Notes under the pieces: model-generated | Databases searched by the model: none | What the model saw: the letters and a program-made list of their open reading frames with translations, nothing else | What the model was told of the DNA's origin: nothing | Translations under genes and position numbers: made by a program | Source of the DNA: Cellulomonas sp. JZ18 | GTDB taxonomy: Bacteria > Actinomycetota > Actinomycetes > Actinomycetales > Cellulomonadaceae | Direction of reading: 5' to 3' | Assembly (NCBI RefSeq): GCF_009720485.1 | Contig: NZ_CP045245.1 | Coordinates: forward strand, 2,542,001 to 2,606,000 | DNA: 64,000 nucleotides | Part shown: one piece after another, positions 14,855 through 22,272 of the stretch | Layout: each line of letters opens with the position of its first letter | Position numbering within the stretch: position 1 is the first letter of the stretch

Positions 14855-16908
14855 GCACCATCACGGCCCTGCAGTCCGAGACGCGCACGTACGCGCCGCC
14901 GCCCGAGCTGGCGGCGGCCGCGAACGTCGGCCCGGGCGCGTGGGAGCGCGCCGAGGCCGACCCCCTCGCGTTCTGGGAGGACGCGGCCCGGCGCCTGCGC
15001 TGGGACACGCCCTGGCACACGGCGCACACCTGGGCGCCGCCGGTCCCGGTGCCCGGCGGCGCCGAGGACGCGCTCACCGTCCCCGAGGCCCGCTGGTTCG
15101 TCGGCGGGCGCCTCAACGTGGCGGTGAACTGCGTGGACCGCCACGTCGACGAGGGCCGCGGCGACGTCGTGGCGCTGCACGTCGAGGGCGAGCGGGGCGA
15201 CCGCCGCTCGCTCACGTACGCCCAGCTCCAGCGCGAGGTGGCCCGCGCGGCCAACGCGCTCACGGCGCTCGGCGTCGGGCCGGGCGACCGCGTCGTCGTC
15301 TACCTGCCCGTGCTCGCCGAGACCGTCGTGGTGACGCTCGCGATCGCCCGCATCGGCGCCGTGCACTCGCTCGTGTTCGGCGGGTTCTCGGCCGAGGCGC
15401 TGCGCTTCCGCGTGCAGGACACCGGTGCGAAGGTCCTCGTGACGAGCGACGGCCAGGTCCGCCGCGGCGTGGACGTCGAGGTGAAGTCCACCGCCGACGC
15501 GGCGGTCGCGGGGCTGGACCACGTCGAGCACGTGCTCGTCGTGCGCAGGACCGGCCAGGACGTGCCGTGGACGGAGGGCCGCGACGTCTGGTGGCACGAC
15601 GTCGTCGACACGGCGCCGGACGTGCACGAGGCGGGGTCGTTCGACGCCGAGCACCCGCTGTTCGTCATCTACACCTCGGGCACCACCGGGAAGCCGAAGG
15701 GCCTCGTGCACACCGCCGGCGGCTACCTGACGCACGCGGCCTGGTCGTACTGGGCGGCGTTCGACCACAAGCCGTCGGACGTGCACTGGTGCACCGCGGA
15801 CCTCGCCTGGGTCACCGCCCACACGTACGTCCTGTACGGGCCGCTCGCGAACGGCGCGACCCAGGTGATCTACGAGGGCACGCCCGACACGCCGCACCGC
15901 GCCCGGCACCTCGAGGTCATCGAGCGCTACGGGGTGACGACCTACTACACCGCGCCGACCCTGATCCGGACCTTCATGACGTGGTTCGGCGACGACCTGC
16001 CGCCGCGGCCCGACGGCACGCCGTACGACCTGTCGACGGTCCGCCTGCTCGGCACCGTCGGTGAGGCGATCAACCCCGAGGCGTGGGTGTGGTTCCGCCG
16101 CACGTTCGGGGCCGACCGCGCCCCGGTCGTCGACACCTGGTGGCAGTCCGAGACCGGTGCGGCGATGATCGCGCCGCTGCCCGGCGTCACGACCCTCAAG
16201 CCCGGGTCGGCCACACGGCCGCTTCCCGGCGTCGCCGCGAAGGTCGTCGACGACGCCGGCGTCGAGGTCGCCCCGGGGCAGGGTGGGTACCTCGTCGTCG
16301 AGCGGCCCTGGCCGGGCATGGCCCGCACGGTGTGGGGCGACCCACGCCGCTACCTCGACGCGTACTGGCGGCGCTTCGCCGGGCACGGGCCGCACGGCGC
16401 GTACTTCCTCGCCGGCGACGGCGCGTCGTACGACGAGGACCGCTACGTGTGGCTGCTGGGGCGCATCGACGACGTCATCAACGTCTCCGGCCACCGGCTG
16501 TCGACCATCGAGGTGGAGTCCGCGCTCGTCGCGCACCCCGCCGTCGGCGAGGCGGGCGTGGCCGGTGTCGCCGACCCCGTGACGGGTCAGGCGATCGCGG
16601 CGTTCGTCGTGCCGGCCGCGCCCCCCGGCGACGTCGACGACCACGCCGCGTGGCTCGCCGCCGCGGCGGAGGTCCGCGAGGCGCTGCGCGCGCACGTCGC
16701 CGCCGAGATCGGGCCGGTCGCCAAGCCGCGCCACGTGCTGGTCGTGCCGGAGGTCCCCAAGACCCGGTCGGGCAAGATCATGCGCAGGCTGCTCACGCAG
16801 CTCGTCGAGGGCACGCCGCTGGGCGACACCACCTCGCTGCAGAACCCGTGGGCCGTCGACCAGGTGGCCGCGCTCGTCGCGGCGGCCGGGCTGCGCACGA
16901 CCCCCTGA
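14851..16908 (+). CDS. acs: Acetyl-CoA synthetase (AMP-forming)
   Basis: Activates acetate (possibly propionate) to the CoA thioester via an acyl-AMP. At 685 residues it has the full two-domain ANL architecture. Motifs: P-loop VIYTSGTTGKPKG from about residue 272, DTWWQSETG, GRIDDVINVSGHRLS and the C-terminal PKTRSGKIMRR with Lys642, the residue that is catalytic and reversibly acetylated in this family. ATG 14851 is preceded by GGAGGT and overlaps the permease stop. Its place inside a sulfur operon is unusual; acetyl-CoA is the acetyl donor for O-acetylserine and O-acetylhomoserine, and the next gene uses the latter. Confidence 0.93.
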   Translation: MSTITALQSETRTYAPPPELAAAANVGPGAWERAEADPLAFWEDAARRLRWDTPWHTAHTWAPPVPVPGGAEDALTVPEARWFVGGRLNVAVNCVDRHVDEGRGDVVALHVEGERGDRRSLTYAQLQREVARAANALTALGVGPGDRVVVYLPVLAETVVVTLAIARIGAVHSLVFGGFSAEALRFRVQDTGAKVLVTSDGQVRRGVDVEVKSTADAAVAGLDHVEHVLVVRRTGQDVPWTEGRDVWWHDVVDTAPDVHEAGSFDAEHPLFVIYTSGTTGKPKGLVHTAGGYLTHAAWSYWAAFDHKPSDVHWCTADLAWVTAHTYVLYGPLANGATQVIYEGTPDTPHRARHLEVIERYGVTTYYTAPTLIRTFMTWFGDDLPPRPDGTPYDLSTVRLLGTVGEAINPEAWVWFRRTFGADRAPVVDTWWQSETGAAMIAPLPGVTTLKPGSATRPLPGVAAKVVDDAGVEVAPGQGGYLVVERPWPGMARTVWGDPRRYLDAYWRRFAGHGPHGAYFLAGDGASYDEDRYVWLLGRIDDVINVSGHRLSTIEVESALVAHPAVGEAGVAGVADPVTGQAIAAFVVPAAPPGDVDDHAAWLAAAAEVREALRAHVAAEIGPVAKPRHVLVVPEVPKTRSGKIMRRLLTQLVEGTPLGDTTSLQNPWAVDQVAALVAAAGLRTTP

Positions 16909-16999
16909 CCACCCGTCCCCCGACCACCGCCGCGGCACGGCGACCCCGCGCCGCGGCACCACGGCCGTCCCCTGCGGCCCCCGTCCCCCGAGGAGCACC

Positions 17000-18355
17000 G
17001 TGAGCGAGCACCGCTTCGGCTTCCGCACCCGCGCCCTGCACGCCGGCGGCATCCCCGACGCCGCCACCGGCGCACGCGCCGTGCCGATCTACCAGACGAC
17101 GTCGTTCGTGTTCCAGGACACCGCCGACGCGGCGAACCTGTTCGCGCTGCAGAAGTACGGGAACATCTACTCCCGCATCGGCAACCCCACCGTCGCGGCG
17201 CTCGAGGAGCGCATCGCCTCGCTCGAGGGCGGCATCGGCGCGGTCGCGACGTCGTCCGGCATGGCGGCGGAGTTCATCACGTTCGCGGCGCTCGTCGGCG
17301 CGGGCGACCACGTCGTCGCCTCCGCGCAGCTCTACGGCGGCACGGTCACGCAGCTCGACGTGACGCTGCGCCGGTTCGGCGTCGAGACCACGTTCGTCAC
17401 CGGCACCGACCCGGCCGACTACGCCGCCGCGATCCGCCCGGAGACGAAGGTCGTCTACACCGAGGTCGTCGCGAACCCCTCGGGCGAGGTCGCGGACCTG
17501 GCCGGGCTCGCCGAGGTCGCGCACGCCGCCGGCGTGCCGCTCGTCGTGGACTCGACGCTCACGACCCCGTACCTGATCCGGCCGCTCGAGCACGGCGCCG
17601 ACATCGTCATCCACTCGGCGACCAAGTTCCTCGGCGGGCACGGCACCACCCTGGGCGGCGTCGTCGTGGAGTCGGGCCGGTTCGACTGGGGCAACGGGAG
17701 GTTCCCGCAGATGACCGAGCCCGTGCCGTCCTACGGCGGCGTGAGCTGGTGGGAGAACTTCGGCGAGTACGGGTTCCTCACCAAGCTGCGCTCCGAGCAG
17801 CTGCGCGACATCGGGCCGGCGCTGTCCCCGCAGTCGGCGTTCCAGCTGCTGCAGGGCGTCGAGACGCTCCCGCAGCGCCTCGACGCGCACCTGGCGAACG
17901 CGCGCGTCGTCGCCGAGTGGCTCGAGGCGGACCCGCGCGTCGGCTACGTCCTGTGGGCCGGTCTGCCGTCGCACCCGCACCACGAGCGCGCGCGGCGGTA
18001 CCTGCCGCTCGGACCCGGGTCGGTGTTCGCGTTCGGCCTGCGGGAGACCGCGGAGCGCAGCGGCCGGGAGGTCGGGCGGCGGTTCATCGAGGGCCTGCAG
18101 CTCGCGAGCCACCTGGCGAACGTGGGCGACGCCCGCACGCTCGTCATCCACCCCGGGTCGACGACGCACCAGCAGCTGTCGGCCGAGCAGCTCGTCGCGG
18201 CGGGGGTCCCGGAGGACCTCGTGCGGATCAGCGTCGGCCTCGAGGACGCGGAGGACATCGTGTGGGACCTCGACCAGGCCCTGGCCACCGCGACCGGGCT
18301 CGACCGGTCCGGCACCCGGGTGGCGGACGCGGACGCGACGGCGGTGGCCCGGTGA
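17000..18355 (+). CDS. metY: O-acetylhomoserine sulfhydrylase
   Basis: PLP enzyme of the Cys/Met-metabolism family that makes homocysteine (or methionine with methanethiol) from O-acetylhomoserine and sulfide; 451 residues. Family features: ALHAGGIPDAATGARAVPIYQTTSFVF at the N-terminus, IYSRIGNPT, SSGMAAEF and the PLP lysine Lys209 in SATKFLGGHGTTLGG. The insertion around residues 225-260 (FPQMTEPVPSYGG) and the length point to O-acetylhomoserine sulfhydrylase and not cystathionine synthase. GTG 17000 follows GAGGAGCACC. The stop overlaps the next start (GTGA). Confidence 0.93.
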   Translation: MSEHRFGFRTRALHAGGIPDAATGARAVPIYQTTSFVFQDTADAANLFALQKYGNIYSRIGNPTVAALEERIASLEGGIGAVATSSGMAAEFITFAALVGAGDHVVASAQLYGGTVTQLDVTLRRFGVETTFVTGTDPADYAAAIRPETKVVYTEVVANPSGEVADLAGLAEVAHAAGVPLVVDSTLTTPYLIRPLEHGADIVIHSATKFLGGHGTTLGGVVVESGRFDWGNGRFPQMTEPVPSYGGVSWWENFGEYGFLTKLRSEQLRDIGPALSPQSAFQLLQGVETLPQRLDAHLANARVVAEWLEADPRVGYVLWAGLPSHPHHERARRYLPLGPGSVFAFGLRETAERSGREVGRRFIEGLQLASHLANVGDARTLVIHPGSTTHQQLSAEQLVAAGVPEDLVRISVGLEDAEDIVWDLDQALATATGLDRSGTRVADADATAVAR

Positions 18356-18837
18356 GCGCCCGCACCTGGCAGGGGCCGAGCGCCCCGGAGCGGCTGTCGA
18401 TCCTGCGCGGCACGCGCTCGATCGCGATCGTGGGCGCCTCGGCCAACCCGTCCCGGGCGTCGTACTTCGTCTCGACGTACCTGCTGTCGAGCTCGCCGTA
18501 CGACGTCTACTTCGTCAACCCGCGCGCCACCGAGATCCTGGGCCGGCCCGTGTACCCGTCGCTCGACGCGCTGCCGGTCGTGCCGGACCTCGTCGACGTC
18601 TTCCGCCGGCACGACGACCTGCCGACCGTGCTGGACGAGACGGTCGCGGTCGGTGCCCGCACCCTGTGGCTCCAGCTCGGGTCGTGGCACGAGGACGTCG
18701 CGCGCCGTGGCGAGGAGGCCGGGCTGCAGGTCGTGATGGACCGCTGCGTGAAGATCGAGCACGCGCGCTTCCACGGCGGGCTGCACCTGGCCGGGTTCGA
18801 CACCGGCGTCATCAGCTCCCGCCGCGCGCTGGGCTGA
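18352..18837 (+). CDS. CoA-binding domain protein (YccU type)
   Basis: A 161-residue single-domain Rossmann protein of the CoA_binding_2 family: TRSIAIVGASANPSRASYFV at the N-terminus, VYFVNPRATEILGRPVYPSL, VDVFRRHDDLPTVLDE, LWLQLGSWHED, and the conserved Cys-containing MDRCVKIEHARF. Members bind CoA or related nucleotides; the exact role is not established. Its start GTG 18352 overlaps the metY stop, so the two are coupled. A role linked to thiol or acyl-CoA metabolism is inference. A terminator follows seven bases later. Confidence 0.88.
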   Translation: MSARTWQGPSAPERLSILRGTRSIAIVGASANPSRASYFVSTYLLSSSPYDVYFVNPRATEILGRPVYPSLDALPVVPDLVDVFRRHDDLPTVLDETVAVGARTLWLQLGSWHEDVARRGEEAGLQVVMDRCVKIEHARFHGGLHLAGFDTGVISSRRALG

Positions 18838-18843
18838 CCCGCA

Positions 18844-18883
18844 CCGCGGGTCCCGGGCCGACGCACGGCTGCGGGACCCGCGG
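18844..18883. terminator. Terminator between the sulfur operon and alkyltransferase-like gene
   Basis: Stem CCGCGGGTCCCG / CGGGACCCGCGG (12 bp) with a 16-base loop that can form a small inner stem. It lies between convergent genes and ends the sulfur operon. Confidence 0.8.
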
Positions 18884-18889
18884 CGCCGC

Positions 18890-19224
18890 TCAGTCCTCCG
18901 GGAACCACACGGCGGCGCGCAGGCGCACCCGCGTGCCGTCCGCCGTGAGCGGGGTGCCCTCGGCGCGCAGGTGCTCCAGCGCCCGCGCGAGGTGGTGCGC
19001 CGGGGGCGAGCCGGCGGCGTTCACGACGCGCCACCACGGCACGTCCCCGTCCCCGCGCGCCAGCACCTGACCCACCTGCCGCGGCCCGCCACGCGCGGGC
19101 CGGCCCGCGGCGAGCGCCCGGTCGGCGACCACCTCCGCGACGAGCCCGTAGGTGATGGCGCGCCCCGGGGGACCGCGGCGACGACCGCGAGCACCTCGGC
19201 CGCGTACGACTCGTCCACGCTCAC
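18890..19224 (-). pseudogene. Alkyltransferase-like (ATL) protein, one frameshift
   Basis: A homologue of the DNA-binding domain of O6-alkylguanine transferases. Two frames join to give about 111 residues: SYAAEVLAVVAAVPPGRAITYGL... RQVGQVLARGDGDVPWWRVVNAAG... The break is at the GGGGG run 19167-19171; one more G makes it continuous, so an assembly error is likely. Where true transferases have PCHRV, this protein has PWWRV: the acceptor cysteine is replaced by Trp, as in ATL proteins that mark alkylated guanines for nucleotide excision repair without removing the lesion. GTG 19224 overlaps the stop of the upstream phosphatase gene, suggesting coupling. Confidence 0.8.
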
Positions 19225-20306
19225 GCCCTCCGCACGACGACGACCGCGCGGTCGTCGTCGTCCGGTGCCCGCATGCCGTCCAGCACCGCCGACGCACCGC
19301 CGCCCCCTGCCGCCACGACGGCCTCGACCACGCCCAGCAAGCGGTCGATGCCCTGGTCCAGGTCCCGCCCGGGCGACTCCACGAGCCCGTCCGTGTACAG
19401 GACGACGACGTCGCCGGGCCGCAGCGTGCCCGTGCGGACCCGGGGGGCGATGCCGTCGACGACGCCGAGCGCGGGCCCCGGCTCCGTCGTGAGCAGCTCC
19501 AGCCGCCCGCACTGCGCGTCGAGCAGGACCGGCGGCGGGTGCCCGGCCGCGGCGATCGTCCAGTCCCCCGTCCGCAGGTCGACCGCGAGGTGCACGGCGG
19601 TGGCGAAGCCCTCCTCCCACGCCTGGTCGAGCAGGTACGCGTTCGCCGCCGGCAGGAAGCGCGGCGGCTCCATCGCGCCGAGCAGGCCGCCGAAGGCTCC
19701 CGACAGCTGCAGCGAGCGCACGCCGGCGCCCTGGCCCTTGCCGGAGACGTCGACGAGCGCCACCTCCAGCCGTCGGCCCTCGACGAGCCGCGTCACGACG
19801 AAGTCCCCCGAGAAGCCCGCGCCGTGCGCCGAGCGCACCTCGACCTCCGCCGACCAGCCCGCGGGCAGCGGCGGCACCCGTGCGCCGGCGCTCAGCCGGT
19901 CCCGCAGGTCGACGAGCATGAGCGCGCCCGGCGCGCCCTGCAGGCCCAGCCGCACCCGCTCCCACGAGAAGACGAGCACCGCGGCGCACGCGAGCAGCAG
20001 GACGACCGCGGCGCCCGGCGGCATCGTCGGGCTCGCGACGACCGCGAGCGCCGTGGTGAGGCCGAGCACGACCGCGACGACGAGGACGAGCGCCCGCCAC
20101 CGCAGGACCGACGCCGCCACGAGCAGCAGGAGCACGAAGGCCGACGGCGAGAACCACCGGGGGTCGCGCGCGACGGCGACGGCGAGCGCCACGCCCGTGA
20201 GGACGAACGCCAGGGTGAGCACGCCCTGGGACCACGCACCCACGACGCGGCGGGCCGCGCGACGCACGAGCGCCACGGCGCCACCGGTCCCCCTCCCCGC
20301 ACCCAC
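19221..20306 (-). CDS. Membrane-anchored SpoIIE/PP2C-type Ser/Thr phosphatase
   Basis: A 361-residue protein. The first 125 residues hold several membrane spans (GVLTLAFVLTGVALAVAV; FVLLLLVAASVLRW; ALVLVVAVVLGLTTALAVVA; VVLLLACAAVLVFSW). A cytoplasmic SpoIIE-type phosphatase domain follows, with metal-binding motifs GAGFSGDFVV, LVDVSGKGQGAG, AAAGHPPPVLL and VVLYTDGLVES. Such proteins often act on anti-sigma-factor antagonists in the general stress response; no partner is encoded next to it. GTG 20306 stands six bases after a TAATCT box, so translation may be leaderless. The 3' end overlaps the ATL gene by four bases. Confidence 0.9.
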   Translation of the reverse strand: MGAGRGTGGAVALVRRAARRVVGAWSQGVLTLAFVLTGVALAVAVARDPRWFSPSAFVLLLLVAASVLRWRALVLVVAVVLGLTTALAVVASPTMPPGAAVVLLLACAAVLVFSWERVRLGLQGAPGALMLVDLRDRLSAGARVPPLPAGWSAEVEVRSAHGAGFSGDFVVTRLVEGRRLEVALVDVSGKGQGAGVRSLQLSGAFGGLLGAMEPPRFLPAANAYLLDQAWEEGFATAVHLAVDLRTGDWTIAAAGHPPPVLLDAQCGRLELLTTEPGPALGVVDGIAPRVRTGTLRPGDVVVLYTDGLVESPGRDLDQGIDRLLGVVEAVVAAGGGGASAVLDGMRAPDDDDRAVVVVRRA

Positions 20307-20312
20307 CTCGTG

Positions 20313-20318
20313 AGATTA
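20313..20318 (-). promoter_or_regulatory. -10 box of the phosphatase gene
   Basis: TAATCT on the minus strand, six bases before GTG 20306. The predicted start of transcription falls on or next to the start codon. No clear -35 box. Confidence 0.45.
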
Positions 20319-20409
20319 GTGGCCGCGATCGGGCGGCCGCACGGGGAGCACAGCAGGTCAGCGGCCAATTCGCATGCCCCGGGGCCCGGCCGTCGCCCAC
20401 CATGGGCCC

Positions 20410-21663
20410 ATGAGCGACCTCCCCGAGGGCTACCGCCTCCTCCAGCTACCCGCCGAGCGGCAGGACGAGTTCCTCGCCGTGGACCGCCTCGCCTTCGTGG
20501 TGCCGGCCGACCCGGCCGTCGACGCGGTCGTCCCGTTCCCCGTCCCGCACGACCGCATGGTCGGCGTCGAGGCGCCCGACGGCGCCCTGGCCGCCGTGCA
20601 CGGCTCCTACCCGTTCCACCTCCCGGTGCCCGGCGGGGCCGTGCCGTGCGCGGGCCTGACGTGGGTCGGCGTGCGACCCGACCACCGCCGGCGCGGCCTG
20701 CTGCGCGCGATGGTCCGCGCCCACCTCGACCGCTCCCTCGCCCGCGGCGAGGTCGTCTCGGCGCTGTTCGCCGCCGAGACGCCGATCTACGGGCGCTTCG
20801 GGTACGGGTGCGCCGCCGACGACCTGCGCATGACGCTGCCGCGGCGCGCGGCGCTGCGGCCGGTCGCCGGCAGCGACGAGCTCACGGTCCGGCTCGAGAC
20901 AGCCGACCCCGAGCGGCACGGCCCGCTGCTGCAGGACCTGCACGTGCGCGCGGGTGCCGGCCGGCCCGGCTGGGCGACGCGCACCACGCCGGCGCTGCGG
21001 GCCCGCGCGCTGGCCGACCCGCCGCCGTGGCGCGACGGCGCCGAGCCGCTGCTGCTGGCGGTCGTCCGCGACGCCTCCGACGAGGTCCGCGCCGCGGCGT
21101 CGTTCGCACGCAAGGCGGCGTGGGAGCCGACGGGTCCCGCCTTCGTCGTGAAGGTGCGCGAGGCCCTCGCGCTCGACCCCGCGGCGGCGCACCGCCTGTG
21201 GTCGTTCCTGCTGGACCTCGACCTCACGGGCACGGTGGAGACGCCGATGCTGCCCGTGGACGACGTGCTCACCCACCTGCTCGTCGACCCCCGGCCCGCT
21301 CGTGCGCGCCTGGCCGACAACGTGTGGGTGCGCCTGCTCGACCTGCCCGCGGCGCTCGCCGCGCGCCGGTACCCGGCGCCGCTCGACGTCGTCCTCGACG
21401 TCCGGGACGGGCTGCTGCCGGACAACGCCGGCCGCTGGCGGGTGGTCGCACCGGCCGGCGGGACCGCCGAGGTCGCCCGGACGGACGCGGAGCCCGACGT
21501 GCTGCTCGACGTGCGCGAGCTCGGCGCGGCCTACCTCGGCGGCCGGTCCCTCGCCGCGATGGCGCGGGCGGGGCTCGTCACGGTGCGCGCCGGCGTGGAC
21601 GTCGACGCCGTCGCCGCGGCGTTCGCGTGGCCGGTCGCACCCGTGTGCAGCTGGGTCTTCTGA
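20410..21663 (+). CDS. Eis-family GNAT N-acetyltransferase
   Basis: A 417-residue protein with the three-domain layout of Eis acetyltransferases: N-terminal GNAT domain with acetyl-CoA loop GVRPDHRRRGLLRAMVRAHL, a second GNAT-like domain, and a C-terminal sterol-carrier-like domain (DNAGRWRVVAPAGGTAEVARTD). The conserved ETPIYGRFGYG is present. The chain ends in Phe (CSWVF), matching the use of the C-terminal carboxylate in catalysis by Eis. Family members acetylate aminoglycosides or peptides; the natural substrate here is unknown. ATG 20410 is preferred to the upstream ATG at 20374. Confidence 0.9.
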   Translation: MSDLPEGYRLLQLPAERQDEFLAVDRLAFVVPADPAVDAVVPFPVPHDRMVGVEAPDGALAAVHGSYPFHLPVPGGAVPCAGLTWVGVRPDHRRRGLLRAMVRAHLDRSLARGEVVSALFAAETPIYGRFGYGCAADDLRMTLPRRAALRPVAGSDELTVRLETADPERHGPLLQDLHVRAGAGRPGWATRTTPALRARALADPPPWRDGAEPLLLAVVRDASDEVRAAASFARKAAWEPTGPAFVVKVREALALDPAAAHRLWSFLLDLDLTGTVETPMLPVDDVLTHLLVDPRPARARLADNVWVRLLDLPAALAARRYPAPLDVVLDVRDGLLPDNAGRWRVVAPAGGTAEVARTDAEPDVLLDVRELGAAYLGGRSLAAMARAGLVTVRAGVDVDAVAAAFAWPVAPVCSWVF

Positions 21664-21683
21664 CGTCGCGGCCCGGCACGGCG

Positions 21684-21727
21684 ACGGCCCGTGCGGACGG
21701 TCCCTCGGGACCGCCCGCACGGGCCGT
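21684..21727. terminator. Terminator between eis-like gene and rpiB
   Basis: A 13-bp stem ACGGCCCGTGCGG / CCGCACGGGCCGT enclosing a second stem CGGTCC / GGACCG. It lies between convergent genes. Confidence 0.85.
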
Positions 21728-21760
21728 GGTGGTCGGGGACGGGCGCTGCCGCCCGGTGGG

Positions 21761-22213
21761 TCAGCCGCGCGAGCGCTCGTACGCCGCCATCTCGTCGATG
21801 CGGCGCTGGTGGCGCGGGTCGCCGCTGAACGGCTCGGCGAGGAACGCGTCGACCAGCGCGAGCGCCTCGTCGACGGAGTGCTGCCGCGCGCCGATCGCGA
21901 CGACGTTCGCGTCGTTGTGCTGCCGGCCGAGCCGCGCGGTGTCGAGGTTCCACGCGAGCGCGGCGCGCACGCCGGCGACCTTGTTCGCGGCGATCTGCTC
22001 GCCGTTGCCGGACCCGCCGATGACGACCGCCAGGGAGCCGGGGTCGGCGACGACGGCCTCACCGGCCGCGATGCAGAAGGAGGGGTAGTCGTCCTCCTTG
22101 TCGTACTCGTGCGCGCCGTGGTCCACGACCTCGTGGTCGGCGGCGCGCAGGTGCTCGACGAGCGCGGCCTTGAGCTCGTACCCGGCGTGGTCGGCGGCGA
22201 CGTGGATGCGCAT
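21761..22213 (-). CDS. rpiB: Ribose-5-phosphate isomerase B
   Basis: Interconverts ribose-5-phosphate and ribulose-5-phosphate in the pentose phosphate pathway. The 150-residue product starts MRIHVAADHAGYELK, with the phosphate-binding loop GGSGNGEQIAANK and the conserved NVVAIGAR. In place of the catalytic Cys of the E. coli enzyme it has Ser in that loop (GGSGNG), as is usual in actinobacterial RpiB where a Glu acts as the base. Monocistronic and divergent from the M13 peptidase, 59 bases away. Confidence 0.95.
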   Translation of the reverse strand: MRIHVAADHAGYELKAALVEHLRAADHEVVDHGAHEYDKEDDYPSFCIAAGEAVVADPGSLAVVIGGSGNGEQIAANKVAGVRAALAWNLDTARLGRQHNDANVVAIGARQHSVDEALALVDAFLAEPFSGDPRHQRRIDEMAAYERSRG

Positions 22214-22259
22214 GGGGTCATCCTGCCGCAGCCCGCGACCCGTGACGCACGTGCGTCCG

Positions 22260-22265
22260 TAGGCT
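22260..22265 (+). promoter_or_regulatory. -10 box of the M13 peptidase gene
   Basis: TAGGCT, seven bases before ATG 22273, predicting a leaderless transcript. The hexamer is identical to the one before the YtrA-type gene. Confidence 0.5.
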
Positions 22266-22272
22266 GTCGCGC

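Noticed and set aside
16909..16999. SAM or other sulfur riboswitch before metY
   Set aside because: Only 91 bases separate acs from metY, Pro-codon-like C-rich sequence with no conserved riboswitch core visible.
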